Shown piece after piece: positions 23,401 to 35,783 of a stretch of 64,000 nt of DNA (positions are counted from its first letter, which is position 1; the number at the start of each line of letters is the position of its first letter). The translations under genes were made by a program, and so were the position numbers. This stretch comes from Membranipora membranacea (Eukaryota > Bryozoa > Gymnolaemata > Cheilostomatida > Membraniporidae), in the NCBI GenBank assembly GCA_914767715.1, contig OU612067.1:6386001-6450000 (forward strand), in the 5' to 3' direction. The notes beneath the pieces are model-generated. The model saw only the letters and a program-made list of their open reading frames with translations, made no database searches and was not told where the DNA came from.

Positions 23401-24929
23401 CTGGAAATAATTAAATTTGATATCCCATCATATGGTTTACTAGCTTGTACTTGTTCTGGGAAGTAAACAAACACACTGATAACTAATGTAAATCTCAGCT
23501 ATTATTCTTTAACTTGAACCTGTCCGTTGCTATTCCTCAATCAAATATTGACTGGATTTAGGTGATCTACCTCAGAACGCTGTGGACCAGGTAGAGAGGA
23601 GGTGAATCTAGATTCAGGAAAATAACTTACCACCGTGGATGACACGGAGAATTCTCCCTGGATGACATGAAAACCTTCAGATCTTTAAATTAAAGCTTTT
23701 GTGAGTAATATAATTGGCAAATTGCAACAATAAACTAAGCAGAATAAGAAAAGATGAGTTAAATGGACTAACCTCTCACGACACTGTTTGCCTGTTCTCC
23801 CCTTGAGCTGTTTAGCTATAAGTGTCCATCTCTTAGCTCCGTGTTCAGCGACTAGTTCTGCTACTCTCTCATCCTCCTATTATCAAAGTCAAATGATATT
23901 TTATTGCTTAATTAGAACTGTATTAAAGGTATACAGAAATGTTAAAAACGCGATGGGACAGTCAGATAGCACGAAGCTAGAGCAGAGACTGCCTAGAAGA
24001 CTCATCTTCACACTCACCAGTCGGAAAGACAGAGCGAAACATCCGCAACATGATAAACTTATACCATATGTATGTCAGTGGCAGCAGTGCGGGTGTTTAT
24101 TATTGGCATTGCTGTATATCAGTGGGGCATATAACTAGTACTAGAGGTGTCTGTGACAAACAATATTTTCCTTGTTTGTCAGATACAAATAATTTATTGC
24201 TTTTGTGTTTCAAAAGTATTTGAAGAGTATTTTAATTTGACAAATAAAGATCCAATTTGTTATAACGAGAAGCATTTAGTAGAGATTACTTAGTTATTTC
24301 TCAAACCACTCTCCATCATGCTATCTAGTCTATTCATTATTTTATGTCACAAGGAGACTGATAAAAAAGATGAACTGACCTCCTTAGTCCAGGGACCCTT
24401 AACTATATCAGGGCTAAGATGTGTATCCCATCTGTTCTGACATTGCCCTGCATTACGAGTCGGGAAGCTTTCACTAATCCGTCTCCAGTCGACTAGCTCA
24501 GGACTCAGATCTGAAACCATCTCCGTCAACCTCTCATCCTATATACAAAATGAACAGACACTATGGATAGTTGGCTTCAGTTTAAATGAGCCTGTGCCTG
24601 TGTTTGCTCTTAATATATAGGTAGGTGTAGGTCATATATAATAAATAAGGGTTGTAGTGAATGGCAGCTGTGAAACTGTAAGACAATGTGCACTGAGCAT
24701 TAGTAGTGTGTTCACAGCACCAGATTCAAAGGAACGTTTGACTATAAAACATCACCTCTTCCTTGGTCCACGTTCTCTTTCCATTATTAGATGATTTATT
24801 GACGGAGATTGTTGTGTCATCCATTACAGGAGAATCCTCACAAGGTGACACTTGGAACTGTTGAGCTCCCTGGGGGTGGAACTGTAGCTGATAAAATGTG
24901 GCCGGCACTCCTAGAGATGATTGCTCCAT
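17483..24929 (-). CDS. MYBL2: MYB transcription factor, B-Myb-like (MYBL2 type)
   Basis: Complete gene of 12 coding exons, 708 aa, all phases consistent: 24929-24756, 24538-24380, 23876-23773, 22237-22109, 21629-21497, 21131-21011, 20799-20387, 20058-19804, 19493-19221, 18785-18612, 18064-17993 and 17602-17483. Three MYB repeats lie at about 51-102, 103-154 and 155-206 with the expected tryptophans (KRTWTKEED, KGPWTKEED, KSAWTESED). The R3 recognition helix reads GRTDNAIKNHWNS. The C-terminal half has TP/SP-rich blocks (TPPSILK, RTPTPFKN) typical of B-Myb and CDK sites. The last exon has YRKVALGKTDDQKDL and ends RALIL, matching the MuvB-binding segment of B-Myb. Role by family: cell-cycle gene activation with the MuvB complex in the nucleus. 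Length is close to human B-Myb (700 aa). It may be the single pro-orthologue of A-, B- and C-Myb. Confidence 0.95.
18915..18940. repeat. (TA)n microsatellite
   Basis: Uninterrupted TA dinucleotides in the intron of the MYB gene between exons 9 and 10. Confidence 0.9.
23343..23380. repeat. 12-bp inverted repeat in MYB intron
   Basis: CTTATCAAACTG (23343-23354) is inverted as CAGTTTGATAAG (23369-23380) around a 14-nt loop. It is too short for a typical animal pre-miRNA. Confidence 0.6.
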
Positions 24930-26190
24930 CTCCTACACCTGTTCACTTTATGGTTGACTCTTTATCTACAAGTATTATATAGTTTGAAAGAGCATCCAAA
25001 CACGAGGATAAGATTCAGAAGATGCAACGCAGCAGATATACTGGTTGGAAGGGATGATCAAAAAATAGTTCATGTATGAGACCGTTATGATTTCTGTTTT
25101 ACAGCAGAGAACCACAAACTAAATAAAGCTAAATAGGGGGAACTTAGATCTGCATATGACAGGTGGCAGCTTATAATATTTACACAAGGAACTGGTGGCA
25201 GCTTACTTCCAAAACGAACGCTACCAAATGCCATGAGCTGCGGTTGGGAGTAAGGCTAAGATGTGCCTCAATCATTATAATCATTATGATTCAGTAGGAC
25301 CAAGTAAACAACAACACTAACAGCTACAGGCAATGCATACAATATTAATAGACTAAACTTAGAGAATAGGTTGAATAGGCTTCATTGCTCTCAAGTCAAA
25401 CTCCTCAATCGGTCATTTGCTTGTTCATATCATCACGGTTTTGCAGTGAAGCCCAGTTTGGAAGAAATATTGGATGACTTTGTGTTGTCTTTTTTTGACC
25501 TGTTTACTCTTAAATTCTTTTATTATTATTATCAATTTTGTTTATCTTCTTATTTATCATCATCATCATCATCATGTCATACATGCAGATTAAAACTCAA
25601 TGCAATGAGAGTCTATAGAGGTATTCCATTTTGGTACTCACCTCACCAAAGCTCTGTTATTGAAAGCATCATGATAATATATGATAATCTGGCTTTTTAA
25701 TGTGGTAATCAGCTGGAAGAGAGGGAGAAATTATCCAGAAATCCTGCAATCTTGGTAGATGAGAATGACCTTGTTGGGTCACAAAAATGATGATGTCAAA
25801 ACTCGCGCTTATGTACCACGTGATCAAGCATGCGATTTGATTGGATGTTAAGAAATGAAGAAAGAAAAGGAATTGGGTAGTTAGAAATAACCTGTTTATA
25901 TCACAATTTTCAAGTTGGGGGTGCTGAAGTCGCCCCATACAGTGAAGGTTGTTGCTATGGCTACACGAAGCTCAAAGGAATTTATGATTTTAATTTTAGC
26001 ACTTGCTTGGTGTTTTCTAAATGTGTTTTAACACTATTCTGAGCACTGAAATGTTTATTAATGATAGCTGCCATACTGTTTATTCCCTATGAGTGTTATC
26101 AAGAGCCAGGCTACACTCTGAAACTCTTATCCAAAGCTAGTGGGGCCTTTTATGAGACTGGTTTCAGCTGTGGAATGATTCAAGTTATTA
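24930..26190. other. Region upstream of MYB
   Basis: Holds the MYB 5' UTR and promoter; the start of transcription is not evident. A (CAT)n tract lies at 25557-25575 and a CACGTG E-box near 25818. No other exon was seen. Confidence 0.4.
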
Positions 26191-26194
26191 TTAT

Positions 26195-28165
26195 CATCCA
26201 GTATTCATTATTATAAATAATGATTATTATCATATACCTACCTTGTACCTTGCCGCGTTGATCATCAACTTCAATAGTGTATCACATCTGAAGACTTCGA
26301 CAATGTGGCAGGTTCATAGTCCGTTATCGTTCCGGGTCAGTATAACATAACATCATGGGGAGTACCATCATAGTGCAGATTAACCTGGACTGCGAAGCAG
26401 CCTACTTTCACAACCCAGTTGGTTCCACTTCTTACTAGTGTCTATGAAGAAGGTACTCATGTGAGCTTTGGTATTGTGGTGGGTAACAGCATACTGTTCG
26501 TTGTACCTTCTTGCAGTCACCCCTTGCTGTTGATGGTTTCACATGTGGCTCAAGTCAATGTCGACCCCGCTTTCTCCAAAGTGCATGGCACGGAACATAG
26601 CAAGGCGTCTGTTGAGCCGACTATCTGACAGAGGTTCCCACTGCAGTTTATTCAGTAATGCTGTGGTGGAGGTATGGCTGATTCTTGGTATGTTGAACAC
26701 AGCCCGTGCAGCTCGTCTCTGTGAGGCTTCTAGTTTGGTGGCTTGTGTCTTCGGAAGAGGATCGAAGCTGCAGCTGGCATACTCCAGTATTGGTCATATA
26801 AGCTGTTTGTATGCTCTAGCTCTCAGTGTGGTTGACTGGGGAGGGATAGTGCGTTTGATGAAGCCCAATGTACTTGATGCTTTGGATGTTGTATAGTCAA
26901 TGTGGGCATTCCATCGGAGATCAGATTGGATTTTGACCCCGAGGTACTTGATGGTGCTAACATGGGACATGTTCTCATCATGGAGTGTATATACTCTCTG
27001 CACTGCAGGTTTCTTCTTCCTGCTGAACCTTATCACCTCGCACTTTGATGGATTGAAGTGCATAGCCCATTCTGCCATCCATTGTTCCAGGGAGTGTAGA
27101 TCCATCTGTAATTGTCTGTCGTTCTTGGTGGTCGTGTACACAATAGTGTCATCGGCAAACAATCGGACGTCACATTCAGCGTTCAGGGGCAGATCGTTGA
27201 TGTATATGAGAAACAGTATCGGTCCCGCCACGGAGCCCTGAGGGACGCCAGAAGTGACATCACATGACTCTGACATCTTACCTTGAGTGCGACTCGCTGG
27301 GAACAATTGTGTAGGAATGATTCTGTCCACCTGACTATCTGCTTACTGACACCTATCATTTTCATCTTGTCCAGGAGTTTAGAGTGATTTACTTTATCGA
27401 AAGCCTTGCTGAAGTCTAAAAGGCAGGCATCGATCTCATGTCCTTTGTCAAGGCTGTTAGATATATCAGAAATCAACTCAATGAGTTGGGTTTCACAGCT
27501 CAGTCTAGGTCGGAAGCCATGTTGATTGCTATAGAGAAGGCGCATTAGATGGCAGGTCACGATATGCTCAAGCATTTTGCTGACGATACAAGTAAGGCTC
27601 CCTGGGCGATAGTTTGCACATTGGTAGCGATCAACTTTTTTGTATACGGGCGTGACCAGCGCTTCTTTCTAGTCTTGGGGCACTTCTCCAGTCTGAAGGG
27701 AGGTGTTGAAGATGTAGACCAGAGTATCTGCAATAGACTCAGCTGACTCTTTGAGAAGTCGAGCGCTAACACCGTCAGGTCCAGTAGCTTTGTTAGTCTT
27801 GAGCTCTCTGAGAAGCTTGAGCACACCCTCTCTTCCAACATGTAGATGTCGCATGTCAGTTTGATAGGAGTCTGAGTTTTCGGATTTGTTATTGTTAGTT
27901 TTGGCTGAGAATACACTTTGGAACTGTTGGTTTAATGCATCAGCCTTCAGTTTGGAGTCAGTTACTAGCATGTTGTTCACTCTGAGTGCAGTGAGTCCAC
28001 CGCATTCAGATCTTCGGTGTTTCACATAAGTCCAAAACCTTTTGTTGATGGTTGAAGTTTCCTCAGTTGAGTTATGGACATATTTTCTGTGTTCTCTTCG
28101 TAGCTGGCGATGCACATACTCCTTCAGTTGTTTAAATCTCTCCTCGACACCAGGAAGGCCTGTCT
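26195..28165 (-). mobile_element. 5'-truncated, decayed non-LTR retrotransposon (LINE)
   Basis: On the minus strand, a reverse transcriptase is read in order: NKATGPDGVSARLL, then HGFRPRLSCETQLIEL, DFSKAFDKVNH, SGVPQGSVAGPILFLIYIND, FADDT, KYLGVKIQSDLRWNAHI, then the thumb and C-terminal part (PILEYAS). The style fits the Jockey/CR1 group. The upstream endonuclease is missing, so the copy is 5'-truncated near 28165. It is dead: TGG to TAG at 27671-27669, a frameshift near 27285 and a TGA in the PILEYA region near 26794. The 3' end appears to run into an ATAATAATC-type tail near 26200-26240, as in LINEs with microsatellite tails. Confidence 0.9.
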
Positions 28166-28482
28166 TTTTACTTTTCCTGTATCACCGGTTTCGCTTTATA
28201 ATTTATATATAATGGTCTGGAATTATTTGTTATATTAACATCTCATCCTCTTAATCTGAGTTAAGTTGTTTTTATTGTCAATCATCTACCATATCATGAG
28301 GGCCTTGGTCCCTACAAATAGCATGATTTGCCTTAGCCTGTCTTTGCAAGCTTGTCAAGGCTAGCAGCTTTGCCTATCTATGATGCTCTGCTGTGTCTAG
28401 GCAAATCATTTAAACAGTTAAGCTTGAACTCGATCCAGTGACTGTTTATGGGCATACCTAAAAACTTCATACATTCTTTATT
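28166..28482. other. No gene supported
   Basis: Spacer between the LINE 5' truncation point and the orphan exon. Nothing was recognised. Confidence 0.5.
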
Positions 28483-28701
28483 TCATATTTTGAGCTGATG
28501 GATCTTAATCACTCTAATCAAGGAGACGCTTTGCTCTGATAATAAGTTGACATCGATTTGATCAAAGTCACCCGGTTTACTAGGACAAGGGTATGATGTG
28601 ACATCCAAGCTTCTTATATCTATCCATAAGAGCATTGGTGTGCTTTCCATGTTCATCAGTAGATCTTCTGTTAGAGAGATTGGAGTGTCCTTGTAGGACA
28701 C
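28483..28701 (-). pseudogene. Orphan terminal-exon-like reading frame
   Basis: A 72-codon frame follows a good acceptor (GATTGATTTGTCAG then GTGTCC) and ends in TGA. It encodes VSYKDTPISLTEDLL, LLWIDIRSLDV and a final SLIRVIKIHQLKI. The alternation of beta-like hydrophobic stretches weakly suggests a C2-type fold. No upstream exons were found in the 1.2 kb before INPP5E, which is divergent. It may be a gene remnant, the last exon of a gene I could not assemble, or chance. Confidence 0.3.
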
Positions 28702-28739
28702 CTGACAAATCAATCTTAGACATATTAACTATATAATGA

Positions 28740-29660
28740 TGATTCACTATGTACACAAATCATACAGAATTTGGTTAGGCCTATGTAAAACACTGGAATG
28801 CAAGTTATCGCTCACGGCAATGCTTGTGTTTCATATGGTATGATAATGACTGACAAAGGTGAACATTTTGCGGTGTGGGTCGTCAAATGTCTAGTTCAGT
28901 CAATTTGTCAATCTCATCTTAACATCGACTTTGATTCAAGAGAGGAATATATTTGAAATTGGCTTCCTACTTTGAGTCAACTTTCTTGAATCTAAGGTCC
29001 ATCGCCACTATCAGGGTTGTTTGACTGACTTGATCTCAATAGGAATCTGTTGTAGTTCAATTGTTAAGCCATGAAATCCCAGGGCTTTGCTGGCAAATAT
29101 GTGTTATGTTCTTAAGCAACGCACTTCAGGGCATCTTTACCCATCATCTATTATGAACTTATTTAATCCAGAATTTAGCTGAACATAAATCAAGGACGGT
29201 CCCTTTGTGACTTTCAAATCACCCAACCTGACATTGAAATGCATGGTGATGAGGTAGCATGCGGGGAGAGAGTTGACAGTTTAATCTTGATGATGAGCAC
29301 AGTTTTATTTGCACAGAGGCAAAATAACATAACATGTCTCAAATTTGAGGACTATATGAAATACATAATAGAATTACTCCCTTTCTCTAGCTAAAGCTAA
29401 ACTTCAGTGTTTCAGCTAGAGCTCAGTTTGCCTCATCAATAATCTTAGTGCTCAGACGGCTGCTCGTGCAAGTTAGTGACATTACATTATCAAACACTAT
29501 TTTCAAAAGGAGTCATGTAAAATGAGTGTTCGAAAGTGTAATGCCGCTAACTGGCACTTGGAGCCATATGAGCACTTTGAGACTATCCCACCAGTGCTTC
29601 CGAGGCATACAAGCTGTATATTCCCACAGTAACCTTTTCTGGCTTACTGCAATCCTATAC
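28740..29660. other. No gene supported
   Basis: Between the orphan exon and the mariner-like end. Only short shadow frames are present. Confidence 0.45.
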
Positions 29661-29665
29661 TCAGT

Positions 29666-29690
29666 ATCAGGGCTATCCCAAAAAGTAATG
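29666..29690. mobile_element. Mariner-like terminal repeat remnant
   Basis: TATCAGGGCTATCCCAAAAA followed by GTAATGC resembles the end of mariner elements (a TA target, then a GGxTxTCCCAAAAAGTAAT-type repeat). No matching inverted end and no transposase frame were found, so this is at most a solo end. Confidence 0.35.
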
Positions 29691-29909
29691 CTCACAATTG
29701 GCCAGTGTATGGGGAGCTTCTTCACAAAAACACTGTGTTTTTTTGCTGGTGGTGTGCATGTGTGAATGCCGAGGTATATATAGGTGATGTACTCATGCTA
29801 GGGAGAGCCCTGAGTATGTTTGGTGGCCTTAGAAGTATAATCAGTTCAATCGGTTTGTTTTAACGTTTATAAGCATACTTATGAAATTGATGGTAATTAC
29901 AGAAGCGGG

Positions 29910-32900
29910 ATGGATTTTGGAGATGGTATTGATGATGGGCTGAGGAACTCACCGACTCCCAAACCTCGACCTAGAATACTCGGCTCTTTACCTCCACTGG
30001 AGCCGCTACAGGTCAATGAGGAGGAATACTCAGAAAACAGGACACCCAGAAAGAAAAAGAAAAAGTCTCACTTATCTAGACTCAAAGATAAAAGCCTCAG
30101 CAATGGAAACAATGTGCAGTCTACATTGGATGAATTTGGAAGCTCTCAATCTAAAACTGTGAGATTTTAATTTAGCATGTGATTTATCAATATACAGACA
30201 TGGAGTGTTTGTGGATATGCTGCTATTCAGGTGATCATAAAAAATCTGGGAACAAAACTTGGTATTTACTGCATCTATTTCTTGAACGTATGTGGCTGCC
30301 TATTTGTACTTAGAAGACTGAGTCTCATTAAACTGCTGTAGTTGAAAATTGATAATTTGCTTATTTTATTGATAAAGGTTATTGAAGAAGACTTTGGTCT
30401 GAGCTCTAGGTTGGACAGCTTGGATATTGGGGGCTTGCCCTCATTGTCTGATGATGTGGTGGACGATTCTTCTCAACACAACGCTTTTCAGTTTGGTGAG
30501 TGTCTCATTACAAAGTGCAGATGGCTTGATTAGATAGCTGCTACTGTTTATGCCAGGTGCAGCGGTGATCATGCAGGTAATGCCTACTATAGGTCCTACT
30601 ATTATTCTCTTTTTACAAAAATCACCATCATGACTCGTATAACAATGCTCTGAGAATACATTATTGACCGAACACTAACCTCCTAAAAAAGCAATTTCAA
30701 ATTTCTATGCAATTCAGTACAACCCACCTATGTTGTTATCAATTCATTCTATGTGGGACTTCAAGATATGGCTCTCTAATATACCTGTTATATTGAGATG
30801 AAAGTGATTTCTTTTTTCCATCAGATGAAGAGTCGCCTCCACCCTCTTCGAGAAAGAAAAAGAAAAAAGGTGGGGCTTTATCTCGTCTAAAGGAGAGACA
30901 GGCCAATCAGAACGGCTCACAGACGTCTCTCACATCGCAGGAGGTATTAGGAGTACATGCAGACAGCGCGGGAGACGCAACAGGGCTGACAACTTCTAAT
31001 ATAGCTGAGGTTCTCAACGAAGATGAGGAAGTTGTTAGTGCTGCCCCTCAGCCTACTAACATCACTGCTACTTACACATTTCCAGATGAAGACAAATTAA
31101 CTGGGAAAACTCTTACTGATAGTGGAAATTCTTTCAAAATATCAAATGGTGCAGGGAAGATAACTACTGGTACCGAATCGGGACAAGTGAATGGTGCTAA
31201 GGGGAAGCAATCCCTGCTAGGAGATGTCATTACTAATCACTCAGGTAGGTTGTAGGTGGATATTGTGAGTAACATAATATATTATAATCATGACCAACTC
31301 AATCAGCTGCATTTTTGAAACACATCAGAAGTCTGCACACAGAATTAAGATTTTTTCCCTAGAGCTATTGAATCATCATGAGGTTGTGGTGTTTGATGCA
31401 CCCTCAAGCTAAACTAGATGTTACTCAGGCGACATCTTTGGCCCACAGCTACATCTTATAAAAATATGCTTCAACAGCGAAACAAATTAAAAACAGTAAG
31501 TGGTATCTCAAATCATAATACAGAAAGCTTGCAAAAACAAAATTATGTTTGAAATTACGATTTTATGTTTACGTCCAGACTCAGACATTGATTTCTTTTG
31601 TTATGTCAGCTCATAGCTGCACTGTAAGTAAACTGTAATTTGCCCTGTTAACTGTACGCTTCAGTCACATTATAATATGGGAGATTTATACATAGAGCTA
31701 ACGTTTTCCAATCATCACCGCTTCCCCCACAGAACATTACCCTATTGACCAGTACTCAATATTAGCTGAGAAGTTTTTCCTTTTAATTTATTAGCTCTTA
31801 ATACACAGGAGATTAATAGAGACTTGTTTAGCTAAGCTGGTGGTGGGTAATAGTACATAACGATATTCAGTTTAGTGTTTTGCTAGGCCAGGTTGAACAG
31901 AGCAATAAACAAGTCTGCTCTTTTAATAAATCTAGGCCGCAAACTATATCACATTTAAATACGTAACAAATGAGATTGTTCTGTTAGTTATATTTATCAC
32001 CTGATTAAATCATATCATACATAATATATTTTTATGGATAAATAAAACTACTTATAACTGAAAATGTATGGATAAGGTAACTTGTAAACTGCTTCTAATA
32101 GCTTTGTCACACGTCCACATGTGGGCTTGTGACAGGGCTAAGTACTTACACTTGAAATCAGATTGTTTCCTGTCCATATATTGTACTTGAACCAATACTT
32201 GGTTTCATCAGACTTATACATTCGATCCACTGTAAAACATTGTTTCCTCGCGTTACAGAGCTGAAGAATGGAGGAGGAAAAGGAGGCTTTTTAGATAACA
32301 TAGACATGCACGGTGCAGTTGAGTCTGAGGAAGAGGATACAGAACTAGTAAGTAATACACATGTCTGTGTGATATTTGTCTCATTTTATCAATATTGGGT
32401 GGCTGCTACATGATGTAATCTGTGCTATTACCTCAAGCAGCGGTATAGAGAGATATATATATACTTATACATAGGTACCATCACCATAATCTTATCTCTG
32501 CTGACCTTTCATAACTAGTTTAAGTACTTGTTTAATTACACAAATTATGGGAAAGGTCTTTTGTTTTTAGACCTATGGAAAATGAAGGTCCGTATCATCT
32601 AAATTGAGTTTTGGTATTAGTCAAAGTATTGTGAACCTTTATTTTTCTGCATGGTGTATTGTATGTGATATTGGCACATGTTGCCAACGAGGGACGGATA
32701 GAGTTTAGTAACTTACCCCTTAACAAATAAGTCTGTGCTGTGTTCAGAGGAGAATGGAGAGACATTGTTAAGCATACATGTGACCCCAACATCACCTGAC
32801 ATTCGAGGGTTTTGGCCCCAGAATGTTAGGGAGTCCTTAAAATGTCTCTGTTTGTAACCAGCACTGAGACAATTATTGTTTCTGCCCAAGCAATCTCTTC

Positions 32901-35783
32901 TTCTGTCTACAAAATTAGTTCTGAGTTTAAAAATAGCACTATGACTAGCCAATGGTGTTTTGAAAAATTCAGAAGAGAGCCTTATATAATGTGTTTCTAC
33001 TTCTTGGAACTAACTCTAACTCTATTTAAATACAGATAGCAGCAAACTATCAGCACCTTCTGTCTACCAGCAAATCAGACACTGACAGGAAATCACCGGC
33101 TAACCTTCCAACTTCTCCCTCCACCAGCTCATTCCCTGCCCCTAAACCGTCAACAAAAGCCCCCCTCACCAGGGCCAACCTTCTAAAGGCGGGCGGCAAG
33201 TCAGGTTCTATGCCTGATATCTCCGACAGCGTGCGGCTCAGTAAGAGGAACTGGGAATCAATCAAGAGTAAAATCGGTAAGTGTTACTAGTGTGATCATG
33301 TTTGGTATCCTGATGATAGCAAAGTTTCCTTGACCCCACAAATATATCTCAGAAGTTTGGATTCATTCTTGTAACAATCTAATTATATTAGCATTCTGCT
33401 GAAAAGTATTTCAACACCAAACAAATTTGGTTTCTCAATGTTAGGATTTACTAATGTGTTAATAAAAGGTATGATGTACTGTCTGGGTGAAAAAGGAAGA
33501 TTGTCTGGTATAAAATCTACAGCTCCTTTTTATCGGTTAGCAGCGTGTGGTTGCTCAGGTAACTTTTACAAACCAATAGATTTAGTTAATATGTCAGTTT
33601 TTGTCACGTTCTCAATTTGATCAGGTGGCGGTTATGGATGCTGATTTTCAATTAATTGAATTGAAGACTACATTAGGTACAACCCTCATTTCATAATGCT
33701 GTAACCAAAATACTGCAAATTACAGTCATTTGTTTAAGAACCATGCATTTTACAATTGGGTTGTTTTTTGATCTCAAATACAAAATGCATGGCTCTCTGA
33801 TCCGTATGATAGGAATGTTGTGGCGTCTTTCTTGGATTGTTACTACTGATGTCACTCAATTCTCCTTACTTGTGCTCATTACAGGTCTAGAAGGAGTGCA
33901 AACGCTGGATGATTCTACTTTCCGTAAATCGTTATCTAGTGTAAGTCTGAACACGACAGCCTCTTCAGGCCTACACACTGTGAGGATATCTACAGCAAGA
34001 CATAAGAACTTCTTAGTCGGTCAGCAGAGCAGCCACTCTAGTGTGATGGGTGCCTCTGAGCTCGACCGAACATTCCCTGATCGTAACATAAACATTTTTG
34101 TCGGCACCTGGAACACCGCCGATCTGAAGAACCTAGATGAGGGTATTGAAGACTTTATGCTGCCAAAATCCATAGAGTACGTACCGGATTTAATAGTAAT
34201 CACTACACAAGAGAATTCATTCGACAGAAAACAATGGGAGCTGACTCTGCAGGAAACAGTGGGACCTAATCATGTGATCTACCACTCAGCTCAGCACGGT
34301 ACTCTGCATATGGCCGTTATAATGAAGAGAGAACTAATCTGGTTCTGTTCTGTCGCTGAGGAGGATACGGTGACAGTGAGAGCTTTCAAACAAATAAAAA
34401 CTAAAGGTGCTGTAGCTGTGTCGTTCACCATGTTCGGTACATCCATGCTGTTTATCGGCTCTCATTTCAAGGCTCACGATGGCAATATAAAAGCGAGAAT
34501 TCAGGACTATCATACTATTAATAACACTCTAAAGTTACCGAGGGCTGTAGTGGAGAACCCGCTTCAGACCCCTGAACCTAAGGCTTCTTTGAGGTTTGAT
34601 AGTGTGTTTTGGGCTGGTGATTTGAACTTTAGAGTGACTAAGAATCAAGAAATGGTGCTGCAAATGATTGAAGCGGCGAAGAAGCACGAGCACCCACACT
34701 TTGAGCAGCTGCTGGAGCATGAGGAGCTAACTCAGGCTATGAACAGAGGAGAAGTGTTTGAAGAGTTTCAGGAAGGACAGATACGCTTTCCTCCTTCTTA
34801 TAAGTTTGATATAGGTTGGTAAAACAGCATAACATCTTATTTCTCAAAGCTCAAATTTGGTCGTAATTATGTGCCCATGATCTTTGTTTAGACAACTCCT
34901 GATTGTGTACATATTTTTTTACCACTAAGGATTGCTTGATATATAATTGCTTCACCCAAGCCTATGGTTGCTGTCCTCCAACAGAAGATAACTCACAAAT
35001 ATTAAGACTGACGTTCAAATATCAATCAATTATATTATATAATCCCCTGTCTGCACCTTTCTAATTTTGTTTGCTCATATACAATGTTTATCTGACAGGG
35101 ACGGATAACTATGACTCATCACGGCAGTTGAGGATCCCTTCATACACTGATAGAATCCTGTTTAAGAGTAAGAGAAAACATGGTATAGTCTGTCAGGTAT
35201 ACGACTCAGCACCACTGAAATCTTCAGATCATAAACCTGTCTATGGACTCTACCAGGTTAGAAAATCTACCGATGCAAACATGTTTTCATTGATTCAACG
35301 GCTTGATTAAAATTTCATTTGTTGTCCAGTTTACTTGATGATAGCTATCAGGACACATGATATTGGCGTGTTATTTCCATTATAATACTATCTCCCTTCC
35401 CTTCAATGTCCAGATGTTCCCTTTCTTGCCTGTAATCAGATCTTGTAATTGTAATAGACTTTCCTGCGGTTTGCACGATCTGGCCATTTTTATTTTAATG
35501 ACGGTTGTGGTAAACTCCCAGGCATATATGACATACAGTAGTTCAACTGGACATGGTTTTGCATCCGATCGCTTTATCCATCCTTAATTTGAATGCATCA
35601 CAGTTTGCTTTGTGTTTCTTCTAGGTAAACTTGAGACCTGGCCGTGACTCCATCCCTCTCTCCGGTGGTCAGTTCAGACGTGATATTTATGTGGAAGCAG
35701 CAAAACGCCGAGCATTACGTCGTGTAGCTGAAAATATAAAACCTCCAGCTACTGGAAGAAGTGCTGTGTGTTCTATACAATAG
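29910..35783 (+). CDS. INPP5E: Inositol polyphosphate 5-phosphatase, INPP5E type
   Basis: Eight coding exons, 787 aa, phases consistent: 29910-30158, 30378-30495, 30825-31244, 32259-32347, 33036-33276, 33885-34814, 35099-35256 and 35625-35783. The catalytic domain spans about 440-735 with INIFVGTWN, TQENSFDRKQWE, GSHFKAHDGN, FWAGDLNFRV, IPSYTDRIL and SSDHKPV, the signature motifs of the family. It should remove the 5-phosphate from PI(4,5)P2 and PI(3,4,5)P3, chiefly in primary cilia. The C-terminus has RPGRDSIPLSGGQFRRDIYV, matching the ciliary targeting segment (FDRELYL in human), and ends CSIQ, a farnesylation CaaX box. The N-terminal 370 residues are disordered, basic and Ser/Pro-rich. A motif with RKKKKK and LSRLK occurs twice (exons 1 and 3). 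Human INPP5E is 644 aa; the extra length is in the N-terminus. A 5' UTR intron probably precedes the ATG (TAATTACAG just upstream). Confidence 0.95.

Noticed and set aside
26419-27241. Plus-strand frames over the LINE
   Set aside because: They are antisense shadows of the minus-strand reverse transcriptase.
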